Part shown: positions 40,159-48,959 of the stretch, piece after piece
How the letters are laid out: the number at the start of each line of letters is the position of its first letter
Position numbering within the stretch: position 1 is the first letter of the stretch
Origin: Ruminococcaceae bacterium UBA5295
Lineage (GTDB): Bacteria > Bacillota > Clostridia > Oscillospirales > Acutalibacteraceae
NCBI GenBank assembly: GCA_002411365.1
Contig: DHSD01000027.1
Location: 40,494-104,493 of the forward strand
DNA: 64,000 bases
Reading direction: 5' to 3'
Notes under the pieces: generated by a model
Database searches by the model: none
Told to the model about the DNA's origin: nothing
What the model saw: only the letters and a program-made list of their open reading frames with translations
Position numbers and translations under genes: made by a program

Positions 40159-40293
40159 TCAATAGGAAATACGTGTCCTTCCTTTTGCCCTGCGGCGTGA
40201 AAGCACCTTGCGTCCGTCAGCTGTAGACATACGCTTACGGAAACCATGTTCTTTCTGGCGGTGCAGTTTTTTAGGTTGATAAGTTCTAAGCAT
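40159..40293 (-). CDS. rpmH: 50S ribosomal protein L34
   Basis: A 44-residue gene that reads MLRTYQPKKLHRQKEHGFRKRMSTADGRKVLSRRRAKGRTRISY from the complement; residues 1-12, the HGFRKRM block and the RRRAKGR block are hallmark L34. GGAGGTCTTACC precedes the ATG at 40293. It is short enough to be missed by length filters. It opens the rnpA-yidD-yidC-jag group and marks the left edge of the origin region. Confidence 0.97.
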   Translation of the reverse strand: MLRTYQPKKLHRQKEHGFRKRMSTADGRKVLSRRRAKGRTRISY

Positions 40294-40333
40294 GGTAAGA
40301 CCTCCTTTCGGGTAAAACTGCGTTCTTCATAAA

Positions 40334-40363
40334 ATTATAATCTATCTTTTTGTAGACTGTCAA
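40334..40363 (-). promoter_or_regulatory. rpmH promoter
   Basis: On the minus strand TTGACA (40358-40363), an 18-base spacer and TATAAT (40334-40339) lie about 40 bases before rpmH. Both hexamers are perfect. Confidence 0.8.
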
Positions 40364-40760
40364 CCGGCAGCAGCAAGTAAAGTAGTCTTAAACATGACGC
40401 AGTTCAAATGAGCCTGTCCTCATATTTACTGTTTAAGGCAGACTTAAGGCTTATAAGGTTTACTATATCACAAGATAAACAGATTGAAAAGAAAAAATTG
40501 AAAAATTGCGCCATTAAACGGCTAAAAACCGAAAAATCATATTTGCGGCGAAATAAAAGCGCAAAAGCCATATAAAATGTTTAAGGCATTCCGTTTTTCA
40601 AAATTATCCCTTTTTATACTTTTTCACAATTCTAACATATTAACCTGTTAATTCTTAATGTAATGGCTTTAATAAGCACATACGTTCTAAAAGCCGCAGA
40701 ATAAGCTGTAATGCCCGTTTTTGCAGGCTGCTTTAAATTAAGAAAGTGCCCTTTTAAAAG

Positions 40761-40775
40761 CATGTGGGCCACATG
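40761..40775. promoter_or_regulatory. palindrome CATGTGGGCCACATG upstream of the dnaA promoter
   Basis: Seven-base perfect arms around a single G, 30 bases before the -35 element of dnaA. It could be an operator. No matching regulator is apparent. Confidence 0.4.
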
Positions 40776-40803
40776 GAGGCGCAGAAACATACAAAACAGT
40801 TAT

Positions 40804-40832
40804 TTGAAATGCGTAAAGATTTGTGATATGAT
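40804..40832 (+). promoter_or_regulatory. dnaA promoter
   Basis: TTGAAA (40804-40809), a 17-base spacer and TATGAT (40827-40832), with TG just before the -10, lie about 130 bases ahead of dnaA. Confidence 0.75.
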
Positions 40833-40965
40833 AATAAACGGGTCTTTTTGCTTTACAGAAAAAACAAAGGGTTGAAAATTTCTTTTGTTTAAAAAATTTT
40901 CACAGGCAGACAAGAACCTGCCCAAATAAACTTCTTGCTTAAAAAAAACGAGGTATTAATTCGTA

Positions 40966-42279
40966 ATGGAATCTTTTTCGGAAGTATGGAATCTGGTCTG
41001 CGCTTACTGCAAAAGCCGGATTACGGAAATTGCTTTTTCTACATGGATAAGCAGAATTGAGCCCGTCACCCTTGACTTTACAAGTGGCGTAGCGGTGCTT
41101 AGAGTTCCTAATGAGCTCCATCGCCAGACCATTATGCATTATTATATGGATCTTCTTGAAGAGGCTTTCCGTGAAATTTTCAGCCAGGAAATCCAAATAC
41201 GCATTGTTACGCCAGAAGAAACTGCAAACGAAAAGAAAAAAAAAGAAGAGATACCTTCAAACGAAAATTACGAATTCACATTCGATACATTTATTGTAGG
41301 CCCGTCAAACAAGTTTGCGCACGCCGCCTCAATGGCAGTTGCAAACAAGCCGGCGGCCCTTTATAACCCTCTTTTTATATATGGTAACTCAGGCCTTGGC
41401 AAAACACACCTACTTTACGCAATCAGAAACGAAATAAGCCATACACATCCTGAAATGGACATTGTATATATAAAAGGCGACGAGTTCACAAACGAACTGA
41501 TCGAAGCTATCAGGCGAGGCACAACAGGTGATTTTCACCAGCGCTACCGGCATGCCGACGTCCTTCTTGTAGACGATATCCAGTTTATTGCCGGCAAGGA
41601 GTCAACACAGGAAGAGTTCTTCCATACTTTCAATACATTATATGAGGCAAAAAAGCAGATAGTCTTGACCTCAGACCGTCCGCCAAAAGATATTGCCACA
41701 CTGGAAGAACGCCTGCTTACAAGATTTGAATGGGGCCTTACTGCAGATATACAGCCGCCTGACTTTGAAACACGCATTGCCATCATAAAGCGCAAAGCGG
41801 AACTCCTGCAGATTGAGCTTCCTGACAATGTCATCGAATACATAGCCAACAGGCTGAAAAACAATATACGCCAGCTTGAAGGCGCCGTGAAAAAGATGAA
41901 GGCATTCCATCTTCTTAACGGCGATTCATATAATATCCAGACAGCGCAGGCTGCCATACGCGACATAATAAACAACGACCAGCCAACACCGCTTACAGTA
42001 GAAAAAATAATCGACGAAGTAGCGCGCACATTTGGCACAACGGGAGAAGACATACGCTCTTCAAAGCGTGCAGCGACAATTTCAAGTGCAAGGCAGGTAG
42101 CCATGTATGTTGTGCGCGAGATAACACAGATGCCAATGCAGGCAATAGGCCGGGAGTTTGGCGGGCGCGACCACTCTACAGTTGTCTACGCCATACAGCA
42201 GGTAGAGAAAAATGCAGCCAAAGACCCGAAGATAAAGGCAACAGTTGACGACATTATTAAAAATATACGCGACCGTTAG
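40966..42279 (+). CDS. dnaA: chromosomal replication initiator protein DnaA
   Basis: DnaA binds and opens the origin and loads the helicase. The 437-residue AAA+ protein has the domain I start (ESFSEVWNLVCAYCKSRITEIAFSTWI), a short domain II around 85-105, Walker A GNSGLGKT at 140-147, Walker B VLLVDDIQF near 199-207, the arginine-finger region and a C-terminal DNA-binding domain ending in the signature GREFGGRDHSTVVYAI. The domain IV signature residues that read the DnaA box look normal. GAGGT lies about 12 bases before the ATG. Confidence 0.98.
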   Translation: MESFSEVWNLVCAYCKSRITEIAFSTWISRIEPVTLDFTSGVAVLRVPNELHRQTIMHYYMDLLEEAFREIFSQEIQIRIVTPEETANEKKKKEEIPSNENYEFTFDTFIVGPSNKFAHAASMAVANKPAALYNPLFIYGNSGLGKTHLLYAIRNEISHTHPEMDIVYIKGDEFTNELIEAIRRGTTGDFHQRYRHADVLLVDDIQFIAGKESTQEEFFHTFNTLYEAKKQIVLTSDRPPKDIATLEERLLTRFEWGLTADIQPPDFETRIAIIKRKAELLQIELPDNVIEYIANRLKNNIRQLEGAVKKMKAFHLLNGDSYNIQTAQAAIRDIINNDQPTPLTVEKIIDEVARTFGTTGEDIRSSKRAATISSARQVAMYVVREITQMPMQAIGREFGGRDHSTVVYAIQQVEKNAAKDPKIKATVDDIIKNIRDR

Positions 42280-42602
42280 TAATTTTTTAAAATGCCAAAA
42301 AGTTAAGATATATTTTAACTTTTAACTTTTTAGTTGAAAAGCATAAAAATCAGTTTATAAATCTCAGGCGACTTTTAAACTAAATTTTCAACTTTCCCCA
42401 CAAGGTTTTCAACATACAGTTAAATATTCATTTTCCAGTTTTCTTTTCAACATTTTCCAAACATTCAAAAGCTGAAAAAATGATACAAAAAAATCGATGA
42501 ATACTGAGTTTTCACCTGTTTTCAACATTTCAGCATATACTACTCCTAATGCTGAAAAATATCTTACTTACTCGATTAAAAACGGAGGCGGATAATTCCG
42601 AC
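42280..42602. other. dnaA-dnaN intergenic region with repeated TTTTCAAC motifs
   Basis: A 320-bp very AT-rich gap. TTTTCAAC or its complement occurs at 42333-42340, 42385-42392, 42406-42413, 42444-42451 and 42519-42526; three are followed by A. TTCCCCACA lies at 42394-42402. I find no exact TTATCCACA. The spacing and position suggest these are the DnaA boxes and unwinding region of oriC. No gene is supported here. Confidence 0.6.
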
Positions 42603-43715
42603 ATGAAGTTTACCTGTGACAGACAAAAACTAAACGAAGCCGTGTTGAATGTTCAACGCGCCGTATCGTCAAAATCATCTATCCCGGCACTTGAGGGCAT
42701 TCTTCTTACAGCAAAAACAAATGCGGTGCAACTGTGCGGATTTGACCTTGAGATCGGCATGACGACGGAAATAGAAGCCGATGTTGAAGAAGAAGGCAGC
42801 ATTGTCGTAGGGGCTAAACTGTTCGGTGACATCGTGCACCGCCTTCCAGCACAGAAAGTAACATTTTCAGCCGACGACAAACAGATAACGCAGATAAAAA
42901 GCGGAGAAGCAAAATTCTCAATAACAGGTATTTCTGCTGAAGAATACCCTGAGTTTCCCAAAATAAACAGCGAAAAAAGTGCTAAACTCCCTTCAAAAAT
43001 ACTGAAGGGCATGATAAGGCAGACAATATTCGCCGTAGCGGAAAACGACGCAAAACCCGTATATACCGGCACGCTGTTTGAAATTTCTGACGGGAAAGTA
43101 AGGCTCGTCTCTGTTGACGGTTACAGGCTTGCCATAAGGGAAGAAAAAGTCTCGGATAAAGAAAAAGCGAGTTTCGTAGTCCCTGGGAAAACACTTAATG
43201 AAGTCATGAAGCTGCTTAGCGACAGCGACGACGAGGTTGAACTCCTTATAGGTATGCGCCACATAATGTTCCACATAGGAAATTACACGGTCATCTCGCG
43301 CCTGCTTGAAGGCGATTTTCTCGATTGGCATGCTGCAATACCGAAAGAATCGTCAACAGAAGTGCGCGTTTCTGTACCTGAATTTATCAGTTCACTTGAG
43401 CGTGTATCGCTGCTTATTACAGAGCGGCTCCGCAGCCCGGCAAGGTGCACGTTCAGCAGTGACGGGAGTATCAGGCTTTCGTGCGCTACTGCAATAGGCC
43501 GCGCAAACGACAGGCTGCCGGCAACAATTTCAGGCAACAAAGTTGAAATAGGCTTTAACAATCACTACATGCTCGACGCCCTGCGCAATACCGAATGCGA
43601 TGAGGTCCGCATAAGCCTTAACGGGCCGCTTAGCCCTATTACCATACGGCCGTGCGAAGGCGATTCTTTCCTGTTTCTCGTACTGCCGGTGCGCTTGAAG
43701 AGCGGTGATGAATAA
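42603..43715 (+). CDS. dnaN: DNA polymerase III sliding clamp (beta subunit)
   Basis: DnaN is the ring clamp that tethers polymerases and other factors to DNA. The 370-residue protein has three clamp folds; MKFTCDRQKLNEAVLNVQRAVSSKSSIPALEGILL starts the first, and the conserved C terminus LSPITIRPCEGDSFLFLVLPVRL holds the peptide-binding cleft end. GGAGGCGG lies about 11 bases before the ATG at 42603; an in-frame ATG 54 bases upstream lacks homology. Confidence 0.97.
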   Translation: MKFTCDRQKLNEAVLNVQRAVSSKSSIPALEGILLTAKTNAVQLCGFDLEIGMTTEIEADVEEEGSIVVGAKLFGDIVHRLPAQKVTFSADDKQITQIKSGEAKFSITGISAEEYPEFPKINSEKSAKLPSKILKGMIRQTIFAVAENDAKPVYTGTLFEISDGKVRLVSVDGYRLAIREEKVSDKEKASFVVPGKTLNEVMKLLSDSDDEVELLIGMRHIMFHIGNYTVISRLLEGDFLDWHAAIPKESSTEVRVSVPEFISSLERVSLLITERLRSPARCTFSSDGSIRLSCATAIGRANDRLPATISGNKVEIGFNNHYMLDALRNTECDEVRISLNGPLSPITIRPCEGDSFLFLVLPVRLKSGDE

Positions 43716-43934
43716 TTGGAATCTGTAAAAAGGGCTATCTCCACAGAGTATATAAGGCTGGACAGTTTTCTTAAGCTGTGCGGTGCTTTCGAAACAGGCG
43801 GGCAATCAAAAGCTGCTATCCAGGGCGGAGAAGTAAAAGTAAACGGTGAGACATGCTATATGCGTGGAAAGAAAATCAGGCCAGGTGACCGCGCCGAATA
43901 CGGCGGAAAAACCTACGAGGCGGTAAGCAAGTGA
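43716..43934 (+). CDS. yaaA: S4-domain RNA-binding protein YaaA
   Basis: A 72-residue S4-type protein found between dnaN and recF in Firmicutes. It contains the S4 fold: IRLDSFLKLCGAFETGGQSKAAIQGGEVKVNGETCYMRGKKIRPGD. The TTG start directly follows the dnaN stop and has GGTGAT upstream. YaaA homologues are implicated in 50S assembly. Its stop overlaps the recF start. Confidence 0.9.
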   Translation: MESVKRAISTEYIRLDSFLKLCGAFETGGQSKAAIQGGEVKVNGETCYMRGKKIRPGDRAEYGGKTYEAVSK

Positions 43935-45010
43935 AAATCGAGCGCTTTTCATGGTGTAATTTCCGCAATCTCCAAAAAGGCGAGTTTGTGCCAGATAAGA
44001 ACGTAAACGTGATATACGGCAGGAATGCGCAGGGAAAAACAAATCTCCTTGAGGGAATGTGGCTTTTTACAGGTGAACGCTCTTTCCGCGGATCAAAGGA
44101 TTCGGAGCTCCTGCACAACGGCTGCAGTTTAGGCGGGATAATGCTTAATTTTTACGCGGCAGGCAGAAGCCAGGCAGCAGAGATAAAAATTGCCGGCGGC
44201 CGGCGCACCGTTGAGCTTAACGGCATAAAAAAGCGTTCATGCACATCACTCATCGGTAAATTCTGCTCGGTTGTGTTTTCGCCTGAGCATCTTTCCCTCA
44301 TTTACGGAGGCCCGGCGGGCCGCCGGAATTTTATGGATGCCGCCATATGCCAGATAAAGCCTGCCTATGCAGGGCTGTTTTCAGAATACAGCCGCTCGCT
44401 TGCACAGCGCAATGCCTTGCTTAAGGATATCCCGAGCCATGCGGAACTTATGGATACGCTCGATATCTGGGATGAACGACTTGTCGAAGCCGGTATGAAG
44501 ATAATGCGTGCAAGGTCGGCTTATGTAGAAAAAATTGCACCGTGTGCTGAAAAATTCTACAGTGGGATGTGCAGCGGCCGCGAAAAATTTTTGCTGAAGT
44601 ACGAGCAAAACTCCCCTGATTTTGCATCAGCGTTGCAGAAATCGCGCCGCCAGGATATGCTTGCCGGCCATACATGCGTTGGGCCTCACCGCGATGATAT
44701 TGCAATTATCATTTCAGGCCTTGATGCTCGCGCTTATGGTTCGCAGGGCCAGAAACGCTCCGCCGTAATCGCCCTTAAACTTGCAGAAGCCGAAATGCTT
44801 AAAAAAGCCATAGGCGAAGCGCCTGTGATTTTTCTTGATGACGTCTTGAGCGAGCTTGATTCTGAACGCCAGAATTATCTTCTAAACAGGCTTGACGGCT
44901 TTCAGGTTTTTCTTACGTGCTGTGGGCCGGACATATCTCGTTTTCCCGGTTGCGGGGCAGTTTTTAAAGTCGAAGGCGGCAGGCCGGAAGCAGTATGTAA
45001 CCTGCCGTAA
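43931..45010 (+). CDS. recF: DNA replication and repair protein RecF
   Basis: RecF is an SMC-like ATPase that helps load RecA at gaps. The 359-residue protein has Walker A GRNAQGKT at 30-37, the ABC signature in YGSQGQKRSAVIALKLAE and Walker B PVIFLDDVLSELD. The GTG start overlaps yaaA by four bases. Order dnaA-dnaN-yaaA-recF-remB-gyrB is the Firmicutes standard. Confidence 0.96.
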   Translation: MKIERFSWCNFRNLQKGEFVPDKNVNVIYGRNAQGKTNLLEGMWLFTGERSFRGSKDSELLHNGCSLGGIMLNFYAAGRSQAAEIKIAGGRRTVELNGIKKRSCTSLIGKFCSVVFSPEHLSLIYGGPAGRRNFMDAAICQIKPAYAGLFSEYSRSLAQRNALLKDIPSHAELMDTLDIWDERLVEAGMKIMRARSAYVEKIAPCAEKFYSGMCSGREKFLLKYEQNSPDFASALQKSRRQDMLAGHTCVGPHRDDIAIIISGLDARAYGSQGQKRSAVIALKLAEAEMLKKAIGEAPVIFLDDVLSELDSERQNYLLNRLDGFQVFLTCCGPDISRFPGCGAVFKVEGGRPEAVCNLP

Positions 45011-45024
45011 TTTGGGGGAATCAA

Positions 45025-45306
45025 ATGTTTCTTCATCTTGGCCAGAATATTGTGATAAGCATGAAAGACATAATAGGCATTTTTGACTTGGAAACTTCGA
45101 CTATCTCAGGCACAACGCGCGACTATCTTGCATCAGCACAGAAAGCCGGAAATGTTATAAGCATTTCCGGAGATATGCCGAAATCGTTTATCCTGTGCAA
45201 CAGTAAAGACGGGCGCACAACGGTATATACATCTCCCATTTCGACTTCAACTCTTCTTAAGCGTTCGTGCTTTTTAAGTGAATTACCAGGTTGTAAGGAG
45301 AATTGA
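45025..45306 (+). CDS. remB: extracellular matrix regulator RemB (DUF370)
   Basis: A 93-residue RemB/YaaB-type protein. It starts MFLHLGQNIVISMKDIIGIFDLET, the family signature. RemB homologues affect biofilm-matrix genes in Bacillus; in Clostridia the role is unclear. GGGGGAATCAA precedes the ATG. Its usual position is between recF and gyrB; here two zinc-ribbon membrane genes intervene before gyrB. Confidence 0.92.
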   Translation: MFLHLGQNIVISMKDIIGIFDLETSTISGTTRDYLASAQKAGNVISISGDMPKSFILCNSKDGRTTVYTSPISTSTLLKRSCFLSELPGCKEN

Positions 45307-45307
45307 C

Positions 45308-45814
45308 ATGAAACAGCTTTGCGAACCGAAATGCCCTTACTGCGGCGATAAACTGAATTACGCTGAAACATGGGTGATGAAGCGCCACGGAGAATATATC
45401 TGCCCAAAATGCGGTGGAATATCTGATATTGTGCTCAGCTACGGAATTTATAGATTTGGTTTTGTCACTGTGATTATAGCCGCCGCGTTTTTTATAGCAG
45501 GCCTTATTTTCGGCGACAGTCTCACGTTTATAACGCTGCCTGGAATTTTTATTGTTTTTCTTATTTTCTTTCTACTTTCGCCGCTTATGGTGCGCCTTAG
45601 AAAAACAAACTTTAACAGACCGCAGAGCTCCCAAAAGACGCAGCGCTTCCAAAAGCTGCATGGCTTCCAGAATTCACAGAGTTACAATAATCCGCAGGGT
45701 TTCCAAAATTCACGGGGCTTTCAAAGGCCGCAGGAACCAGAAAACCCGCAGGACTACCAGTACCAAGGGCCGCAGAATTATCCGCCACCGCAGCGCGGCC
45801 GGCATGTGCGCTGA
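45308..45814 (+). CDS. zinc-ribbon membrane protein with a Gln/Phe-rich repeat tail
   Basis: A 168-residue protein. A treble-clef zinc ribbon at the N terminus (CPYCGDKLNYAETW then CPKCGG) is followed by two hydrophobic segments (about 55-75 and 78-98), then a tail of about 70 residues made of short repeats around FQNSQ, FQNSR, FQRPQ and QNYPPPQ. The tail is probably disordered. AAGGAGAATTGAC places the ATG two bases after the remB stop. I do not recognise the family as a whole. It is followed by a second zinc-ribbon membrane protein. Confidence 0.7.
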   Translation: MKQLCEPKCPYCGDKLNYAETWVMKRHGEYICPKCGGISDIVLSYGIYRFGFVTVIIAAAFFIAGLIFGDSLTFITLPGIFIVFLIFFLLSPLMVRLRKTNFNRPQSSQKTQRFQKLHGFQNSQSYNNPQGFQNSRGFQRPQEPENPQDYQYQGPQNYPPPQRGRHVR

Positions 45815-45826
45815 GAGTGCTGCACC

Positions 45827-46207
45827 ATGAAACTTCCTTTATGCCCTCACTGCGGGGCGCGCTTTCTCTATAATGACGTCAGGCGGAATATGTTACGCAG
45901 GTTTGGCAAATGCCCTCACTGCGGAAAAGGGTTTCGAATATCCAGGCGCATGCTTTTCATTTATATTCCAGCAGCTTTCTTTATGCTTTTTTTGGCCGAT
46001 TTTTTTCTGCTTGGCATTCCGGATATGAATCTGATTTTTCTTATATCTGCCACTTCTGCCGGCATAGTCATCGCATATTTTCTTATGCCGTTTGCAATTA
46101 ATTTTACAGCGATATCTTCAAAAAAAGGAAAAAATCCGGCCAATGTCCTTTCAAACTCAGCAAAAGCAAGGAGACAGAATATTAAAAATAACGCAGGCTC
46201 CAAATGA
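45827..46207 (+). CDS. second zinc-ribbon membrane protein
   Basis: A 126-residue protein with CPHCGARFLYNDVRRNMLRRFGKCPHCGKGF at the N terminus, a two-CxxC ribbon, followed by two hydrophobic segments (residues about 42-62 and 68-90) and a basic C terminus. The ribbon resembles small Firmicutes cxxc_20_cxxc proteins. It lies 12 bases after the Gln-rich zinc-ribbon gene and was probably derived with it. No enzyme motif is seen. Confidence 0.7.
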   Translation: MKLPLCPHCGARFLYNDVRRNMLRRFGKCPHCGKGFRISRRMLFIYIPAAFFMLFLADFFLLGIPDMNLIFLISATSAGIVIAYFLMPFAINFTAISSKKGKNPANVLSNSAKARRQNIKNNAGSK

Positions 46208-46344
46208 TGTCTGCTTTTTATATAAAAAATACGTTTTACCTGCGCTTTTCTGATTTTAAGGTCTGCAGGAATCTTTTTGCAGCCAGGCTTAAAGTCTAAA
46301 ATCCGCACGGCTTAAATGCAGGCTGGATGTATGGAGGGTTAATA

Positions 46345-48285
46345 TTGGACTTCAACAAGAAAGTGGACAAGGCAGACGACTACGATGAAAGCGAGATACA
46401 GGTACTAAAAGGCCTTGAGGGTGTCCGCAAAAGGCCGGGCATGTATATAGGCTCAACGGGTCCGCACGGGCTTCACCATCTTGTATATGAAATTGTAGAC
46501 AATGCCATTGACGAAGCGCTTGCCGGGTACTGCGACAAGATAGATGTGCGCATACTTCCTGAAAATGTGATAAGCGTAACAGACAACGGGCGCGGCATAC
46601 CTGTTGGCATCCACCACCAGGTGGGCATCCCTACTGTTACGGTTGTTTTTACAATACTGCATGCAGGAGGCAAATTCGGCGGCGGCGGGTACCAGTTTTC
46701 GGGCGGGCTGCACGGCGTGGGCGCCTCAGTTGTAAATGCGCTGTCTGAGTGGCTCGAAGTTGAGGTATATAAAGACGGGAAAGTTTATTTTCAGCGCTTT
46801 GAGCGCGGCAAAGCTGTAACAGGCCTCGAGGTGCGCGGCAGCACCGACCGTACAGGCACCCGTGTGCGTTTCAAGCCTGACTCGGAGATTTTTACTGAAA
46901 CGACGGAATTTGACTATGAGACGCTTCAAACCCGCCTGCGCGATCAGGCATTTCTAAATGCCGGCGTCCATATCATGCTCACGGACGAGCGCGACCCGGA
47001 TAACCGCTGCGAGGACGACTTCATGTATACAGGCGGTATCCAAAGCTTTGTGGAATATATAAACAAGAAAAAAGCCGTCGAAGTAATCCACCCAGACGTG
47101 ATTTATTTTTCATCGGCTCTGCCTGACGGTTCCGCTACTGCCGAAGTGGCAATGCAGTATAACGACAGCTACAACGGGCTGATACTTTCGTTTGCAAATA
47201 ATATCCGCACAATAGACGGAGGTACGCACGAAGATGGCTTCAAGCGTGCGCTGACACGCGTGATGAACGATTACGGCAGAAAATTTAATATTCTGAAAGA
47301 CAGCGATAAGAACCTGAGCGGCGATGATTTCCGCGAAGGCCTGACAGCTGTTATCAGTGTAAAAGTGAAAGATGCCCAGTTTGAGGGCCAGACAAAAACA
47401 AGGCTTGGCAATACTGAAGTCGGCACCCTTGTAAACGACATGGTCGGCGATAAGCTTTCTTCCTACCTTGAGGAGAACCCCTCAACGTCACATTCAATAT
47501 TTGACAAGGCCATGGCTGCCTCTCATGCGCGCGAAGCCGCGCGCAAGGCGCGCGAAATGGTGCGCCGCAAATCTGCGCTTGAGGAAGCGTCACTCCCTGG
47601 CAAGCTTGCAGACTGCCAGAGCCGCAATCCGGATGAGACTGAAATATATATCGTCGAGGGCGACTCGGCCGGTGGCTCGGCAAAGGGCGGGCGTGACCGC
47701 AAATACCAGGCCATACTGCCGCTTTGGGGCAAAATGCTCAATGTGGAGAAAGCAAGGCTCGACAAAGTGTATGGCAACGAGAAACTCCAGCCTATAGTTA
47801 CGGCACTCGGCTGCGGCATAGGCGAGGATTTTGACATGAAAAAGCTGAGGTACGGAAAAATAATCATAATGGCCGATGCCGATGTTGACGGTTCGCATAT
47901 ACGCACATTGCTGCTTACTTTCTTTTTTAGGTTCATGGAACCACTTGTGGAAGGTGGCCATATTTACCTTGCACAGCCGCCGCTTTTCCGCCTGACTAAA
48001 AACAAAAAGCACTATTACGCGTACAGCGACAAAGAGCGCGACAGCCTTATGGAAGGCCTTAATGGCGGATATGAGATACAGCGCTACAAAGGCCTTGGCG
48101 AGATGGACCCCAACCAACTGTGGGAAACGACAATGGACCCTGCGCGCCGTATTATGCGCCGTGTGGAGGTGGAAGATGCTGCCGCAGCTGATGAGACTTT
48201 CACAATACTTATGGGCGACAAAGTCGAGCCGCGCCGTGAGTTTATAGAGCAGAACGCAAAGCACGTAAAGAACCTCGATGTCTGA
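46345..48285 (+). CDS. gyrB: DNA gyrase subunit B
   Basis: GyrB provides the ATPase and TOPRIM functions of gyrase. The 646-residue protein has the GHKL ATPase region (EIVDNAIDEALAGYC, DNGRGIPVG), the QTKTRLGNTE segment and the TOPRIM motifs EGDSAGGSAKGGRDRKYQAILPLWGK and DADVDGSHI. I choose a TTG start at 46345 behind GGAGGGTTAATA; an ATG 18 bases earlier would overlap the ribosome site. It is separated from gyrA by two YcxB-like genes. Confidence 0.97.
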   Translation: MDFNKKVDKADDYDESEIQVLKGLEGVRKRPGMYIGSTGPHGLHHLVYEIVDNAIDEALAGYCDKIDVRILPENVISVTDNGRGIPVGIHHQVGIPTVTVVFTILHAGGKFGGGGYQFSGGLHGVGASVVNALSEWLEVEVYKDGKVYFQRFERGKAVTGLEVRGSTDRTGTRVRFKPDSEIFTETTEFDYETLQTRLRDQAFLNAGVHIMLTDERDPDNRCEDDFMYTGGIQSFVEYINKKKAVEVIHPDVIYFSSALPDGSATAEVAMQYNDSYNGLILSFANNIRTIDGGTHEDGFKRALTRVMNDYGRKFNILKDSDKNLSGDDFREGLTAVISVKVKDAQFEGQTKTRLGNTEVGTLVNDMVGDKLSSYLEENPSTSHSIFDKAMAASHAREAARKAREMVRRKSALEEASLPGKLADCQSRNPDETEIYIVEGDSAGGSAKGGRDRKYQAILPLWGKMLNVEKARLDKVYGNEKLQPIVTALGCGIGEDFDMKKLRYGKIIIMADADVDGSHIRTLLLTFFFRFMEPLVEGGHIYLAQPPLFRLTKNKKHYYAYSDKERDSLMEGLNGGYEIQRYKGLGEMDPNQLWETTMDPARRIMRRVEVEDAAAADETFTILMGDKVEPRREFIEQNAKHVKNLDV

Positions 48286-48377
48286 GAAAAGCAGATATTA
48301 CTATTCCTTTGCTTTTAAACGCTTCCGTAAATTTTTTCTGCTACAGCCTTTTTCAGAGTGCCGGAGAAGAAGGGAAA

Positions 48378-48959
48378 ATGAGAATGGCGAAACCAGCCAG
48401 CCCGTCAATAGTTGTCGAGCAGAAAGTGACGGCCGAAGATTACAGCCGCGCGGCCTCGGCAGTGCGTTATTTTTCAGCACCGTTTAAGCGGCGTTCTTTC
48501 AGGGCGCTGATTTTTATAACTGTTGCCGCAGTATCAGCTTCGCTGATCTTTTCATGCCGCAGCTGCGGTTTCGGAAGGGAAAAAATACCGGAAACAATTG
48601 CAATAATTTCTGCGGCAGTAGCGGCTGCCATATGGTTTTTGCAGCCGTCGGCAGAATTGCGCAGTGCAAAGCGCCTGTTTTCTTCATGCGCACTCATGTC
48701 GCTGCCTGAAAAAGTCACCGTTTACCGCGACCGCGTTGTAATAGAGAACAGCTGCGAGAGCATAACGGAATATTGGACTGACTTTTTTATATGCGTTGAA
48801 ACAGATGAGATGATTGCGGCCGCAGGCGGGCGGGAAAGATCCCTTGTCATAGTCAAAAAGCGCGGCCTTGCAGAAAAGCAGCTGAAAATCCTCTCTTCGC
48901 TTTTTGGCTATGCGTTTGAGGGCCGGATACACCGTTTCCCCGTAAGGAGGAAAAGCTGA
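48378..48959 (+). CDS. membrane protein with a YcxB-like C-terminal domain
   Basis: A 193-residue protein. After a short cytoplasmic start (VVEQKVTAEDYSRAASAVRYFS) there are two hydrophobic segments (FRALIFITVAAVSASLIFSC and TIAIISAAVAAAIWFLQ), then about 100 residues (PEKVTVYRDRVVIENSCESITEYWTDFFICVETDEMIAAAG) resembling the YcxB C-terminal domain. Function is unknown; similar proteins are small membrane-associated proteins. AGAAGGGAAA sets the ATG at 48378. It overlaps the next gene by one base, and both sit between gyrB and gyrA. Confidence 0.65.
   Translation: MRMAKPASPSIVVEQKVTAEDYSRAASAVRYFSAPFKRRSFRALIFITVAAVSASLIFSCRSCGFGREKIPETIAIISAAVAAAIWFLQPSAELRSAKRLFSSCALMSLPEKVTVYRDRVVIENSCESITEYWTDFFICVETDEMIAAAGGRERSLVIVKKRGLAEKQLKILSSLFGYAFEGRIHRFPVRRKS

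Larger units (their letters stand above)
40364..40965. other. rpmH-dnaA intergenic region, left part of the presumed origin
   Basis: A 600-bp AT-rich gap at the strand switch between minus- and plus-strand genes. It contains the dnaA promoter, a 15-base palindrome at 40761-40775, TTTTCACA-type motifs at 40621 and 40899, and GTTGAAAA at 40871-40878. I find no exact TTATCCACA. No gene is supported. In Firmicutes this gap usually holds part of the bipartite oriC. Confidence 0.6.
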
